This document shows positions 38,392 through 48,113 of a DNA stretch of 64,000 nt, piece after piece. Location of the stretch: NCBI GenBank assembly GCA_022825725.1, contig JAJDWE010000075.1, forward strand, positions 1 to 64,000, read 5' to 3'. Both the position numbers and the translations under genes were made by a program. The stretch's first letter is position 1. Each line of letters begins with the position of its first letter. The notes below the pieces were generated by a model, which searched no databases, was not told where the DNA came from, and saw nothing but the letters and a program-made list of their open reading frames with translations. This stretch comes from Gemmatimonadota bacterium (GTDB lineage Bacteria > Gemmatimonadota > Gemmatimonadetes > Palauibacterales > Palauibacteraceae).

Positions 38392-39448
38392 ACGGGAGGT
38401 CGGCGCGGACTGCGCGCCGGCGCGGGCGAGCGGGGTCGATGCGCCGGGGGGACCGGTGCGGCTGGGCCTGTTCGCCCGGGTTTCGCTGTTGCCGTTTCTC
38501 CTTGCGTGCGGGTCCGGCGATGCGCCTCCGACTGCGAGCGAACCGCTGCCCGAGGGAGTGGACACCGCCGTGCGGGGGATGCGGACGTTCGTCACGCGCG
38601 ATGGCGTCCGGCGCGCCGTGGTCGAAGCCGACACGGCGGAATGGCGCGAGGACAACGAGATTCACCTGCGCCGAATGACGCTGACCTTCTTCGATCCGAA
38701 CGGACTGCAATCGACCGAGGTGACCTCTGCGTTCGGGATCTTCCATCAGCTCACGGGCGACCTCGAGGCTGAAGGGCAGGTGGTCGTGGAGGACCGCGTG
38801 GACGACCAGCGTCTCGAGACGGAGCGCCTCCGGTATCGGAACGCGGACGGTCGCCTGCTGGGCGATACCACGTTCCAGTTCGTCGATCCGGTCGAGGGTC
38901 TGACGCTCGACGGGACGGGGTTCGAGTCGGACCCCGCGCTCGACTCGGTCGTCGTCATGAATCAGGAAGGCGAGATGCTCCCCGTCGCTTCCTTCACGGA
39001 GACGATCCCGCTGCCGGCCGTCCCCGCCGGGGACCCCGCGGGCGTCGCCGACGAACCTGTCGCCGGGGAGCAGGCCGCGGGGGAGCCCGTCGCCGAGGAG
39101 CAGGCCGCGGACGAACCGCCGGCGGCGGACTCGGCGGCGGCAGGGGGCAATCCGGAGGCGCTTCCGGCGCCGGACACCACGGCGGCAGCGGACACCACGG
39201 CCAGCTCGCCCGACAGCGTCCCGGCCCCCGTGGACAGCGCGGCGGCGGCACTCGACACGACGGAGGCGGCCCTGCCGGACAGCCTGCCGGTGCCGCCCGA
39301 TACGACGGAGACCCTGCCGGACAGCCTACCCGTGCCACCCGATTCGACGGCGGCCCCGCAGGACAGCGTACCGGTACCGCCCGATACCACGGCGGCGCTG
39401 CCGGATAGCCTGAAGGCGCCCCCCGATACTGCGGCGGCGCGCCGGTGA
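38381..39448 (+). CDS. lptC: LptC-like lipoprotein with Pro/Asp/Ser/Thr repeat tail
   Basis: LptC links the inner-membrane LPS transporter to the periplasmic LptA bridge. The TTG start at 38381 has a GGAGG site. Residues about 26-45 form a signal sequence ending in a lipobox (PFLLACGSG). Residues about 60-190 carry the beta-jellyroll with TRDGVRRAVVEADTAEWRED and LTFFDPNGLQSTEVTS, matching the LptC family. The last 150 residues are low complexity with repeated PDSLPVPPDTT-type units, unusual for LptC. It overlaps kdsC by 11 bases and LptA by four. Confidence 0.82.
   Translation: MRVEREVGADCAPARASGVDAPGGPVRLGLFARVSLLPFLLACGSGDAPPTASEPLPEGVDTAVRGMRTFVTRDGVRRAVVEADTAEWREDNEIHLRRMTLTFFDPNGLQSTEVTSAFGIFHQLTGDLEAEGQVVVEDRVDDQRLETERLRYRNADGRLLGDTTFQFVDPVEGLTLDGTGFESDPALDSVVVMNQEGEMLPVASFTETIPLPAVPAGDPAGVADEPVAGEQAAGEPVAEEQAADEPPAADSAAAGGNPEALPAPDTTAAADTTASSPDSVPAPVDSAAAALDTTEAALPDSLPVPPDTTETLPDSLPVPPDSTAAPQDSVPVPPDTTAALPDSLKAPPDTAAARR
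39190..39438 (+). repeat. PDSxPxPPDTT-type repeats in LptC tail
   Basis: The 3' part of lptC encodes repeated units such as ALPDSLPVPPDTTE, with near-copies at about 39271, 39311 and 39358. The translated units are periodic and disordered. This looks like simple-sequence growth at the DNA level. Confidence 0.7.
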
Positions 39449-41310
39449 CTCGCGGACGCCTCGCTTTCCCCGGCTGTCTCGTCGTGGCGGCGTGGCTCAC
39501 CGGCCCGCTCGCCGCGCAGGAACCCGACCCAGGGGTCGGGTCGGCGCTCGAGCGGTGCAGCCTGAGGTGGAGCCCGCTCGAAGCCGACACGAGGAGCGTC
39601 ACCAACCGGGACGTGACCGGCGCGCACGTCACGGTTCTCAGCGGCCGCTACCTGTGGACCTGCGGCAACGCCACGATGGAGGCGGACAGCGCGATCAAGC
39701 GCGACGGCCCCCGGCAGGTCGAACTCCTCGGCGCGGTCGTCTACGAGGATTCGATCCGGACGCTGCAGTCGGAACGGCTCCTGTACTTTCAACTCTCCGA
39801 CTTCATCATCGCCGAAGAGAACGTCAAACTCGTCCGTCTGACGGATCGGTCCACCCTCATCGGCCCCCGTGTGGAGTTTCTGCGAGCCGTCTCAGGCGTC
39901 GACGCCGTCACGACCGCGCCCGACCGGCCGATCGTGACGTTCTATCCGACCAACACCGAGTCGCCCGAGCCGTTCCTGATCGAATCGGATCTTGCCATCT
40001 TCGCCGGCGAGGATGAGGCCCGCTTCTACGGAGATGCGATCATAGACCGGACCGATCTGAACGCCCGGGCGGACAGCGCCCTGCTCACTCGGGCCGACGG
40101 CCTCGGCGCCCTGTGGGGCGAGCCGTGGATCGAGGCCGAGGGAATCCGGATGGAAGGCGATTCGATACGATTCGTTTCCGAGAACCAGGAACTCGAGGAA
40201 ATCCACGCCATCGGCAATGGCTACGTGTCCGGGGAGAGATTCGAGGTGGAAGGGGAGTTGATCGACATCGATCTGAGCAATCGCGAGGTGGAGCAGGTGC
40301 AGGCTCACGGGGAAGGCGTGAGCCGGGCGCTCTCCGGCAGCCACGAGCTTTGGGGCGACTCGATTCGTTTCGCGATGTACCGGAGCCAGATCGACACGGC
40401 GTATGCGTTCGGCGGTGCCGTCGCGGTCCAGCGCGACTCGTCCTGGGTGCCGCCGCCCGCACCGGAGCCGGCGACTGCGGATTCGACGGCCGCCGATTCA
40501 GCCGCCGTCGACGCCACGGCCACCGATCCGCCCGCCAGCGATTCGACGGCCGCGGCCCAGGACACCGCCGCAGCCCTCACGCCGGCCGACTCCGCAGCGG
40601 CCCAGGACACCGCCGCAGCCCCCGCTCCGGCGGACTCCGCTGAAGCCGGCGCGGACACGACCGGAGTGGCGGCCGAGGGCGATGAGCCGGCAGAGGACGA
40701 GGAGCTCGAGGAGATCGAACTCCCGACCGATGGCTCCGCGAACTGGGCGCGCGGCGATACCCTCGTCGCGATCTTCGAGCGCTCTGAATCGCCGGTTGCG
40801 GACTCATCGCTCGCGCCCGATCCCTTCATGCGGCAACTCGTGGTCGACGGGAATGCCAGCGCCTTCTACAGAATGGTCCGGGATTCGACGACGAGCACAC
40901 GACCTTCGCTGAACTACATCGTGGCGCGGCGCCTTCAGGTGGACTTCGACGCGGGAGAGCCCACGGGGGTCGAAGGGGAACACGCCATCGGCGCCTTTCT
41001 GGAACCGCGGGAAACGTTCGGGACGCCGTCGCCGGCGGACAGCGCGGCGGCAGCCGACAGCGCGGCCGTGGCCGACAGCGTGGCGGCCGTGGCCGACAGT
41101 ACGGGAGCTGCGGCCGCGGGCGATTCGCTCGGTGCGCCCCAGGACACGTCGGACGTCCGACCCGACAGCGCGGCTGTGGCCGACAGCACGGCGGCGCCAC
41201 CCGATACGGTCGGCGCACCTCCGGACACCTTGCGTACCGGCCAACCGGGACGGGAGCGGCGCGTGACGTCCGGCGCGTCTCCGGCCCTCAGACCCAGGAG
41301 ATCCTGTTGA
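39445..41310 (+). CDS. lptA: LptA/OstA-type periplasmic protein with Asp/Ser/Ala-rich linkers
   Basis: LptA forms the periplasmic bridge that carries LPS from LptC to LptD. The 621-aa protein has a signal peptide ([20 protein letters not shown]) and two or more OstA-type jellyroll stretches ([65 protein letters not shown]). It is far longer than E. coli LptA (about 185 aa) because of two Ala/Asp/Ser-rich segments near 345-405 and 535-600 and repeated domains. Function by context between lptC and lptB is strong, though a tandem OstA-domain protein with a different partner is possible. Confidence 0.75.
   Translation: MTRGRLAFPGCLVVAAWLTGPLAAQEPDPGVGSALERCSLRWSPLEADTRSVTNRDVTGAHVTVLSGRYLWTCGNATMEADSAIKRDGPRQVELLGAVVYEDSIRTLQSERLLYFQLSDFIIAEENVKLVRLTDRSTLIGPRVEFLRAVSGVDAVTTAPDRPIVTFYPTNTESPEPFLIESDLAIFAGEDEARFYGDAIIDRTDLNARADSALLTRADGLGALWGEPWIEAEGIRMEGDSIRFVSENQELEEIHAIGNGYVSGERFEVEGELIDIDLSNREVEQVQAHGEGVSRALSGSHELWGDSIRFAMYRSQIDTAYAFGGAVAVQRDSSWVPPPAPEPATADSTAADSAAVDATATDPPASDSTAAAQDTAAALTPADSAAAQDTAAAPAPADSAEAGADTTGVAAEGDEPAEDEELEEIELPTDGSANWARGDTLVAIFERSESPVADSSLAPDPFMRQLVVDGNASAFYRMVRDSTTSTRPSLNYIVARRLQVDFDAGEPTGVEGEHAIGAFLEPRETFGTPSPADSAAAADSAAVADSVAAVADSTGAAAAGDSLGAPQDTSDVRPDSAAVADSTAAPPDTVGAPPDTLRTGQPGRERRVTSGASPALRPRRSC
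40470..40665 (+). repeat. Ala/Asp/Ser low-complexity segment 1 in LptA-like gene
   Basis: Repeats of the [10 protein letters not shown] and [13 protein letters not shown] type run for about 60 residues between two OstA-like blocks. Confidence 0.65.
41030..41225 (+). repeat. Ala/Asp/Ser low-complexity segment 2 in LptA-like gene
   Basis: A second run ([18 protein letters not shown] and similar) near the C-terminus resembles the first segment and the LptC tail in composition. Confidence 0.65.
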
Positions 41311-42032
41311 GCAGTGTACTACGGGCCGAAGGCCTCGTCCGCTCCTTCAAGCGTCGCTGCGTCGTGAACCAGGTGGAGATCGAGGTGCGGCAGGGAGAGG
41401 TCGTCGGATTGCTCGGCCCCAACGGCGCGGGGAAGACCACGACCTTCTACATGATCGTCGGCCTGCTCAAGGCGGATGAGGGACGCGTCTACCTCGACAG
41501 CGACGAACTCACGAGCTGGCCCATGTACCGGCGGGCGCGAGCCGGCATCGGCTATCTCCCACAGGAGGCGTCGGTCTTCCAGAAGCTCACGGTCGAACAG
41601 AACGTGATGGCGATCCTCGAGACCATCAGGATGTCGCGTCAGGAGCGGCACGACCGCCTGGAGGAGTTGCTCGACGAGCTGTCCATCAAGCACCTTCGGG
41701 CGAACAAGGCCTATTCGCTTTCGGGCGGAGAGCGGCGGCGCCTGGAAATTACCCGGGCGCTGGCGACCCGGCCCAAGTTTCTGCTGCTCGATGAGCCCTT
41801 CACCGGGGTCGATCCGATCGCGATCGACGACATCCAGCGCATCGTGCGGGGCCTGCGGGAAAAGGGTCTGGGGGTTCTCATCACCGACCACAACGTGCGC
41901 GAGACCCTGTCGATCACGGACCGCGCGTACCTCCTGTTCGAAGGCAAAATCCTGGTGCAGGGCGAGGCGGATCACCTCGTGAACGATCCCGAGGCCCGCC
42001 AACTGTACCTCGGGGAGGACTTCAGGCTCTGA
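41307..42032 (+). CDS. lptB: LptB, LPS export ABC ATPase
   Basis: LptB powers extraction of LPS from the inner membrane with LptF/G (not in this window) and LptC. The 241-aa protein has Walker A GPNGAGKT, the Q-loop region [11 protein letters not shown], signature LSGGERRR, Walker [13 protein letters not shown] and the H-loop ITDHNV, and resembles the Lpt family specifically. TTG at 41307 has AGGAG eight bases upstream and overlaps the LptA stop. Confidence 0.96.
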   Translation: MSSVLRAEGLVRSFKRRCVVNQVEIEVRQGEVVGLLGPNGAGKTTTFYMIVGLLKADEGRVYLDSDELTSWPMYRRARAGIGYLPQEASVFQKLTVEQNVMAILETIRMSRQERHDRLEELLDELSIKHLRANKAYSLSGGERRRLEITRALATRPKFLLLDEPFTGVDPIAIDDIQRIVRGLREKGLGVLITDHNVRETLSITDRAYLLFEGKILVQGEADHLVNDPEARQLYLGEDFRL

Positions 42033-42034
42033 AC

Positions 42035-43504
42035 ATGGCAACGGGACGGCCGAGTCTCGCCGCGGGCCTCCATTTGCGGCAGGAACAGAAGGCGCAGCCT
42101 CGTCTCTACCAGGCGATGGACCTCCTTCACATGCCGCTGCTCGATCTTCAGGGCCACCTGAGACAGGCGCTCGTCGACAACCCCTTCCTCGAGCTCGTGG
42201 AACCCGGAGACGAGCCCGACGACGCCGACGACCTGCGTGACGCCCTGGCCGAAGACGCGGAAGACGGCCCCGCGGATGAGGCGGAGGAGGTGGACTGGGA
42301 GGATGTCCTCCTCGATGACTTCGATGCGGGCGGGTCGCGCGAAGAATACGGGGACCGGGAGTACTACGCGCCCGCGGCGGTCGCCACGCGGAGTCTCTGG
42401 GACCACCTCCACGAGCAGTTGAATCTGCTCCGTCTCGGCGAGCGGGAGCTGCGGATCGGCGAAGAGATCATCGGCAACGTCGACCGTGACGGGTTCCTCT
42501 CATGCTCGCTCGACCGGATCGTCGAGGCGCTTGAGGCACGGCGAGAGGATACGCAGGAAGATCGCCGGGACGCTGCGGGGGCCGTTTCACGGGACGAGGT
42601 CGAGGAGATGCTCGCCCGCATCCAGTCCTTCGAACCGAGCGGCGTGGCGGCGCGAGACCTGCGCGAGACGCTTCTGCTGCAGTTGCGGGACCGCGGGCGG
42701 GAGGCGTCGCTGGCCTGGCGAATCGTCGACGGACACTTCGATGACCTCGCGAACCGTCGGTGGCCGGAGCTGGCGGACGAATTCGGGATCACGCCGCGCG
42801 AGGTGCAGGCCGCGGCGGACGAGATCGCGAAGCTCGATCCCAAGCCCGGTCTCCGGTACGCGGACGCATCGGAGTCCTACGTGATCCCGGATCTGACGGT
42901 GGAGAAGGTCGAGGGCCGGTATCGCGTCTCGCACGCCGACACCTCGCTGCCCCGCCTGAAACTCTCGCCCGTCTACAAGGACGTGGCCGCGGACCGCGCC
43001 CGGTTCCGGGGGGAGAACAAGGCGTTCATCTCGGAGAGGCTGAACAGCGCCCGGTGGCTGATCCAGGCAATCGAGCAGCGCCGGCAGACGATGCTGCGGG
43101 CGATGGATTTCATCGTCGAACGGCAGCACGAGTTCTTCGAGAAGGGCGTCGAACACCTGCGGCCGCTCACACTTCGCGATGTCGCGAAGCACATCGAAAT
43201 GCACGAGTCCACCATCTCTCGCGTGACGAACGGCAAGTACGTCCAGACGCCGCGCGGACTCTATCCGCTCAAGTTCTTCTTTTCGGGGGGCTATTCGACG
43301 CACGCCGGGGAAGACGTGTCGTCGGAGGGCGTACGGGCCCGGATCCGGAAACTGGTGGCGGAGGAGGACCCGACGGCGCCGCTCAGCGACCACGCGATCA
43401 CCGCCCGCCTGCAGAAGGCCGGGGTCCGGATCGCGCGCCGCACGGTGGCGAAGTACCGGGACCAGCTCGGGATCCTCTCGGCGCGGCTGCGCAGGCGCGT
43501 ATGA
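42035..43504 (+). CDS. rpoN: RNA polymerase sigma-54 factor
   Basis: Sigma54 directs transcription from -24/-12 promoters and needs AAA+ activators. The 489-aa protein has the Gln/Leu-rich N-terminus (LRQEQKAQPRLYQAMDLLHMP), an acidic second region, the core-binding region, the helix-turn-helix (TLRDVAKHIEMHESTISRVTNGKYV) and the RpoN box ARRTVAKYRDQL near residue 467. The lptB-rpoN order is common in diderms. It overlaps the next gene by four bases. Confidence 0.97.
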   Translation: MATGRPSLAAGLHLRQEQKAQPRLYQAMDLLHMPLLDLQGHLRQALVDNPFLELVEPGDEPDDADDLRDALAEDAEDGPADEAEEVDWEDVLLDDFDAGGSREEYGDREYYAPAAVATRSLWDHLHEQLNLLRLGERELRIGEEIIGNVDRDGFLSCSLDRIVEALEARREDTQEDRRDAAGAVSRDEVEEMLARIQSFEPSGVAARDLRETLLLQLRDRGREASLAWRIVDGHFDDLANRRWPELADEFGITPREVQAAADEIAKLDPKPGLRYADASESYVIPDLTVEKVEGRYRVSHADTSLPRLKLSPVYKDVAADRARFRGENKAFISERLNSARWLIQAIEQRRQTMLRAMDFIVERQHEFFEKGVEHLRPLTLRDVAKHIEMHESTISRVTNGKYVQTPRGLYPLKFFFSGGYSTHAGEDVSSEGVRARIRKLVAEEDPTAPLSDHAITARLQKAGVRIARRTVAKYRDQLGILSARLRRRV

Positions 43505-44427
43505 GCGATCCGAGAGTCTCGGTTCTCGTCCCGGCGTATGACGAAGCAGAGAACATGCCGGAACTGTTCGCGGAACTCGCGGCGACCTTCGCGGCGCACG
43601 ATCTCGCGGCCGAGGTCGTCCTCGTCGACGACGGTTCCGGCGACGGGACGGCGGAAGCCGCGGAGGCGGCGGCCGCGCAGGCGGGGCTGGGCGACGGGGC
43701 CGTCGTGCTCCGGCACCGCGCGAACCTGGGGAAGACGGAGGCGATGCTCACGGCCGCCGAGGCTGCCCGCGGCGAGTATCTCGTCCTCTTCGACGCGGAC
43801 CTGCAGCATTCCACCGAGGAGATCCCGCGCTTCGCGGCGAAGCTGGACGAGGGTTACGACCTCGTCGCGGGCCGCAAGGTGGGGCGCTACGAGAAGCGGT
43901 TCACCTCGTCCATCTACAACCGGCTCGCGCGCGCGATCTTCAAAGTTCCCGTGCGTGACCTCAACTCCATGAAGGCGTTCCGGGCCGATGTCCTCACGGG
44001 CCTTCGGCTGCGGCACGACTGGCACCGCTACTTCGTCGTGCTTGCCCACGCCCGGGGATACCGGCTCGGCGAGCTGGACATCGACCTCCTCCCGAGACGG
44101 CACGGAGAGCCCAAGTTCTCGGGGCGCCGGCGCATCCTGATCGGGGTGCTCGACATGGTGTCGGTGTGGTTCCAGCTCGTGTTCGGGCGCAAGCCGCTCC
44201 TCTTCTTCGGCACGAGCGGCCTCGCGATGATCGCGGCCGGCTGCGCCACCGGCCTCGCGGCGCTCGTCTTGCGCTTCGGGTTCGGCCTCGGGTACCGGCC
44301 TCTGCTCACGCTTGTGCTTCTCCTCGTCGTGGGAGGCCTTCTCCTCTTCGTCCTCGGCTTCCTCGCGGAGACTATGGCCCAGCTGCGGGACGAGATCGAG
44401 GACTTGAAGCGCGGCAGACCGCAGTGA
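43501..44427 (+). CDS. GT2 family glycosyltransferase (DPM1/GtrB-like)
   Basis: A polyprenyl-phosphate sugar transferase type: the N-terminal GT-A domain has VSVLVPAYDEAENMPELF, VVLVDDGSGDGT, LFDADLQHSTEEIP and KFSGRRRILIG, and the C-terminus has two membrane helices (KPLLFFGTSGLAMIAAGCAT; TLVLLLVVGGLLLFVLGFLA). Such enzymes put a sugar on undecaprenyl phosphate at the inner membrane. The donor cannot be identified. ATG at 43501 overlaps the rpoN stop, and the stop overlaps the GT4 gene. Confidence 0.9.
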   Translation: MSDPRVSVLVPAYDEAENMPELFAELAATFAAHDLAAEVVLVDDGSGDGTAEAAEAAAAQAGLGDGAVVLRHRANLGKTEAMLTAAEAARGEYLVLFDADLQHSTEEIPRFAAKLDEGYDLVAGRKVGRYEKRFTSSIYNRLARAIFKVPVRDLNSMKAFRADVLTGLRLRHDWHRYFVVLAHARGYRLGELDIDLLPRRHGEPKFSGRRRILIGVLDMVSVWFQLVFGRKPLLFFGTSGLAMIAAGCATGLAALVLRFGFGLGYRPLLTLVLLLVVGGLLLFVLGFLAETMAQLRDEIEDLKRGRPQ

Positions 44428-45659
44428 AGGTGGTCCATGTCGTCACGGCTTTCCCGCGCCACGACGACGACGTGATCACCCCCTGGCTCGGAAGACTGCT
44501 GCTCGGCCTGCGCGACCGGGGTCTGGAGGTCGAGGTGCTCGCGCCCGCGTACCGGGGCGGGGGCGCGACGGAGTGGCGGGGGATTCCCGTGCGCCGCTTC
44601 CGGTACGCCCCGGCCGCGCTCGAGACCCTCACGCACGAGGAGACCGCGCCGGACCGCATCCGCCGCCGGCCGGCCTACGCCGCGCTCCTGCCCGGGTACA
44701 TGATCGGCGGCAGCCTGGCGTCGATCGGTCTCGGGGCCTCGGCGCCCCCGGATGTCGTCCACGTGCACTGGCCGGTCCCGCACGGTTGGTTCGGCGCCCT
44801 CGCGCGGGCGTCATCCGAGCGGACGGCGGTGGTCTCGAGCTTCTATTCCGTCGAGATCCGCTGGATCGAACGCCGTCTCCGGTGGGCCCTGCCGTTCCTG
44901 CGCTGGTCGATCGAGAGCGCCGACGCCGTGACGGCGATCTCGACCGCGACGGCCGCGGCCGTGTCCCGGTACACGGCGCGCGAGGTGCCCGTGATCCCCT
45001 TCAGCGCGGCGATCTCCGACCGGCCACTGTCCGACGGCGACGGCGCCCAGGCCCAGCTGCCGGAGCGTGCGGGACCCGTGCGGCTCCTCTTCGTGGGCCG
45101 CCTTGTGGAGCGGAAGGGCGTGCATATCCTGATACGGGCGCTGGCTCGCGTCCGGGAGCGTGTCGAGGCGACGCTCACGGTGGTCGGCGAAGGGCCCGAG
45201 GCCGCCCCGCTGGAAGCGGAGGCCCGCCGCGTCGGCGTCGACCCCTTCGTTCACTTCGCGGGCCGAGTGGATGAGGAAGCGCTCGGCGAGGCGTACCGAA
45301 CGAGCGATCTCTTCATCCTGCCGGCGGTCGTGGACGGCAAGGGCGACACGGAGGGACTCGGCGTGGTCCTCCTCGAAGCGCTCGAGTTCGGTCTGCCCCT
45401 GATCGCCTCCGATGCCGGCGGAATCCCGGACATCGTGAAGCACGGCGAGACGGGACTGCTCACACGGCCCGGCGACGCCGGAGCCCTGGCGGACGCCATC
45501 ATGCGGGTCATCGAGGACCCCGCCGCGGCACGGGAACGAGTCGAGAAGGGAAGGGCGCACATGCGCGAACACTTCGGCCTGCCGAGCGTCGTCGACCGGC
45601 TCGTGAGCGGCTACGAAGGTGCCGTGGCGACCCGGCGTGGATTCAAGGCGGGCGCATGA
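44424..45659 (+). CDS. GT4 family glycosyltransferase
   Basis: A GT-B fold retaining transferase, 411 aa. The C-terminal Glycos_transf_1 domain carries LLFVGRLVERKGVHILIRAL, VVGEGPE, FAGRVDEEALGEAY, and the Glu-rich EGLGVVLLEALEFGLPLIASDAGGIPD. The N-terminal domain has the VVHVVTAFPRHDDD acceptor-side start. GTG at 44424 overlaps the previous stop. Together with the neighbours it is likely part of exopolysaccharide, O-antigen or glycolipid assembly. Confidence 0.92.
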   Translation: MKVVHVVTAFPRHDDDVITPWLGRLLLGLRDRGLEVEVLAPAYRGGGATEWRGIPVRRFRYAPAALETLTHEETAPDRIRRRPAYAALLPGYMIGGSLASIGLGASAPPDVVHVHWPVPHGWFGALARASSERTAVVSSFYSVEIRWIERRLRWALPFLRWSIESADAVTAISTATAAAVSRYTAREVPVIPFSAAISDRPLSDGDGAQAQLPERAGPVRLLFVGRLVERKGVHILIRALARVRERVEATLTVVGEGPEAAPLEAEARRVGVDPFVHFAGRVDEEALGEAYRTSDLFILPAVVDGKGDTEGLGVVLLEALEFGLPLIASDAGGIPDIVKHGETGLLTRPGDAGALADAIMRVIEDPAAARERVEKGRAHMREHFGLPSVVDRLVSGYEGAVATRRGFKAGA

Positions 45660-46573
45660 TCCGGATGGCGGTCATCCGCTGGTATCTCTACGCCCTTTAT
45701 CGGCGTTGCGTCAGGCTCAGAGACCGGCTGCTCCGTCCGCGTGCGCTCTCGGAAGTCGATTCCAATCTCGCTCACCTGCTGCTCGCGCAGTACGGGGAGG
45801 CCGTCGGGGATCCCGATGGGCTCGGATACAGGGAACTCCTCCGAACGCGTGAATTCAAGGTGTCCTCGCAGAATGGAGAAGATGGCCTCCTGGCTTTCAT
45901 CTTCTCCGAGATCGGCGTGACGAACCGGGAATTCGTGGAATTCGGCGTGGGCGACGGCCGCGAGTGCAACTGTGCCAATCTGGCGGCCCGGTTCGGATGG
46001 AGCGGCCTGATGCTCGAGTCCGATGCCGCGGCCGCGCGCCGGGCGCGCGAACACTATGCCCGGCTGGCGCGACGCGATGGGAAGGTCGTAGAGGTCCGGC
46101 AAGCCCATGTGACCGTGGAGAATATCAACGAGACGATCTCGAATGCCGGGACGCAGGGTGAAATCGATCTGCTGTCGATCGACATAGACGGGAACGATTA
46201 TTGGCTGTGGGAAGCGATCGACGCCATCGAACCGCGAGTCGTCGTGATCGAGTACAACGCATCGCTGGGAATGCGATCGATCAGTGTGCCGTACGATCCC
46301 GGTTTCGTCCGTTTTCGCAAGCACCGAAGCGGCTGGTACCACGGTGCGTCGCTGGCCGCCCTGGCGAAACTGGGACAGCGGAAGGGTTATGATCTGGTCG
46401 GTGCGGACAGTCGGGGAGTCAACGCCTTCTTCGTTCGCGCGGAAGCGCGGCGCGGATGCCTCAGGGCCGTGAATGCGGAAGAGGCATACTATCCGCAGAA
46501 GACCCGTCTGACGGCTGCTACTGTCGAACAGCAGTTCGACGCCGTCCGGCACCTTGATTTCGTCGAGGTCTGA
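45656..46573 (+). CDS. FkbM/SabA-like SAM-dependent methyltransferase-type protein
   Basis: A 305-aa cytosolic protein with a Rossmann-like core: FKVSSQNGEDGLLAFIF, EFVEFGVGDGRECNCANLA (SAM-binding-type glycine loop) and IDLLSIDIDGNDYWLWEAI. The same SQNGEDG and IDGNDY motifs occur in proteins found in glycan gene clusters that are annotated as FkbM-type methyltransferases. The substrate and even the catalytic activity are uncertain. It starts inside the end of the GT4 gene (four-base overlap). Confidence 0.7.
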   Translation: MIRMAVIRWYLYALYRRCVRLRDRLLRPRALSEVDSNLAHLLLAQYGEAVGDPDGLGYRELLRTREFKVSSQNGEDGLLAFIFSEIGVTNREFVEFGVGDGRECNCANLAARFGWSGLMLESDAAAARRAREHYARLARRDGKVVEVRQAHVTVENINETISNAGTQGEIDLLSIDIDGNDYWLWEAIDAIEPRVVVIEYNASLGMRSISVPYDPGFVRFRKHRSGWYHGASLAALAKLGQRKGYDLVGADSRGVNAFFVRAEARRGCLRAVNAEEAYYPQKTRLTAATVEQQFDAVRHLDFVEV

Positions 46574-46579
46574 GCGCCC

Positions 46580-48112
46580 ATGACCACGGACGCGGGACAC
46601 TGGGGCGAACGACATCTTGCATCCCTGTCCATCGGACTCGCGGCTCTCCACTTCGTCCTCGGCCTGCTGGTCTTCGAGCCCACGCTGTTTCCCGGCGGAG
46701 ACAACGCGGCGTATCTGATTCTGGGCGACGCGCTGCGGAGCGGGGAAGGGTACCGCGACCTCTACCTGCCCGACACGCCACTGCACACCCGCTATCCTCC
46801 GCTTCTTCCGACTCTACTTGCGGGGCTCGGCTGGATCGGCGGTGTCGGGGTCGCAAAGGTCACGATGCTGCTCCTCACGGCCACGACGGTCTGGGTCACC
46901 GCACACCTGGGTCGGAGGTGGATCGGGGCCGGCGCTGGGATCACCGCGGCTGCGCTGCTGGCGGTCAATCCCACGTTGCTCGAGTACGGACACTACATAC
47001 TGAGCGAAGCGCCGTTCACGCTGCTTGTCGTCGTGGCTCTCCTGCTGTCGCTCCGACCGGACGGCAAGTCCGCGGGCTTCGCCATGTTGGCCGCGATCGC
47101 AGCCTTCGCGACGCGCACGGCCGGCATGACGGTGCTCGCCGCGCTCCCGCTGGCGTGGCTCCTGGAGGGCCGACACCGGCGTGCCGCCTGGTCGGGCGCC
47201 GCCGCGGTGGGAGCACTCGGGGCCTGGGCGCTCTATCAGCGGCTGGTTGCGGCGGACCAGCCGGGGTACATGGCCGAACTTCTGCTTGTCGACCCCTACA
47301 CGCCGGAGGCCGGCACCGCGGGTCTCGCGGAGCTGTTCGCCCGGGCTGCGGAGAACAGTTGGGCTTATGTCAGCCGGGTCCTTCCCGAGACGTTCCTGGG
47401 GTTTGGTACAGGGATGGGGAGTGGTACCCCGGCCGTGGCGCTTGGGGTCGTGATCGCGGCCGCGGCGCTTACCGGATGGGCGATCCGGTCACGGCGGCAG
47501 ATTCGGGCGCCGGAAGTGCTTGCTGTCTTGTACGCCGGCTTGATCGCGGCGTGGCCGTCGGTCTGGACGGATCGCCGCTTCCTTCTGCCTCTGGTGCCCG
47601 TCCTGCTCCTTCTGGCGTTTGCAGCGCTTCGGCAACTGCCACCCGTTCCACGCCGCTGGGCTGCGTGGGTCGCACCGGCCGTCATCGTACTGTTCGGGAT
47701 CTCGTGGGTCGGTCGTGCCGCCCCCGACCGTATCGCCTGCGTGGCCTCGTATCGGACGGGGATGCCATGCGACGCTCCGGCAAACGCGAGCCTGTACGAG
47801 GCAGCCCGGTGGGCACGCGACAACACGCCCCCGGACGCGATCATCGCCAATCGCAAGCCGCGACTGTTCTACTGGTACGCCCGGCGGCGGGGAGACCTCT
47901 ATCCCTACTCGAATGACCCCTCGACCGTTATTCGAGGTCTCGAAGCGATGCGCGCAGACTATGTGGTTGTCGACCGGATCAGCGGGACAACTGAGCGCTA
48001 CCTCGTCCCGGCGATTCAGGAGCACGAGTCCCGCTTCGAGATGGTCTACGCAGGCGGCGATCCGGCGTCCGCCGTTTTCCGGTTCCTGCCTTCTTCCGCG
48101 AACGTGGACTGA
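46580..48112 (+). CDS. ArnT/PMT-type membrane glycosyltransferase (GT39/GT83-like)
   Basis: A 510-aa integral membrane protein with about 10-11 helices. The first periplasmic loop has FPGGDNAAYLILGDALRSGEG and the conserved RYPPLLPTLLAG, resembling PMT_2/ArnT-like transferases that use polyprenyl-phosphate sugars. The C-terminal part (YEAARWARDNTPPDAII; DYVVVDRISGTTE) is a soluble periplasmic domain seen in this family. The donor sugar is likely supplied by the GT2 protein upstream. Confidence 0.72.
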   Translation: MTTDAGHWGERHLASLSIGLAALHFVLGLLVFEPTLFPGGDNAAYLILGDALRSGEGYRDLYLPDTPLHTRYPPLLPTLLAGLGWIGGVGVAKVTMLLLTATTVWVTAHLGRRWIGAGAGITAAALLAVNPTLLEYGHYILSEAPFTLLVVVALLLSLRPDGKSAGFAMLAAIAAFATRTAGMTVLAALPLAWLLEGRHRRAAWSGAAAVGALGAWALYQRLVAADQPGYMAELLLVDPYTPEAGTAGLAELFARAAENSWAYVSRVLPETFLGFGTGMGSGTPAVALGVVIAAAALTGWAIRSRRQIRAPEVLAVLYAGLIAAWPSVWTDRRFLLPLVPVLLLLAFAALRQLPPVPRRWAAWVAPAVIVLFGISWVGRAAPDRIACVASYRTGMPCDAPANASLYEAARWARDNTPPDAIIANRKPRLFYWYARRRGDLYPYSNDPSTVIRGLEAMRADYVVVDRISGTTERYLVPAIQEHESRFEMVYAGGDPASAVFRFLPSSANVD

Positions 48113-48113
48113 C

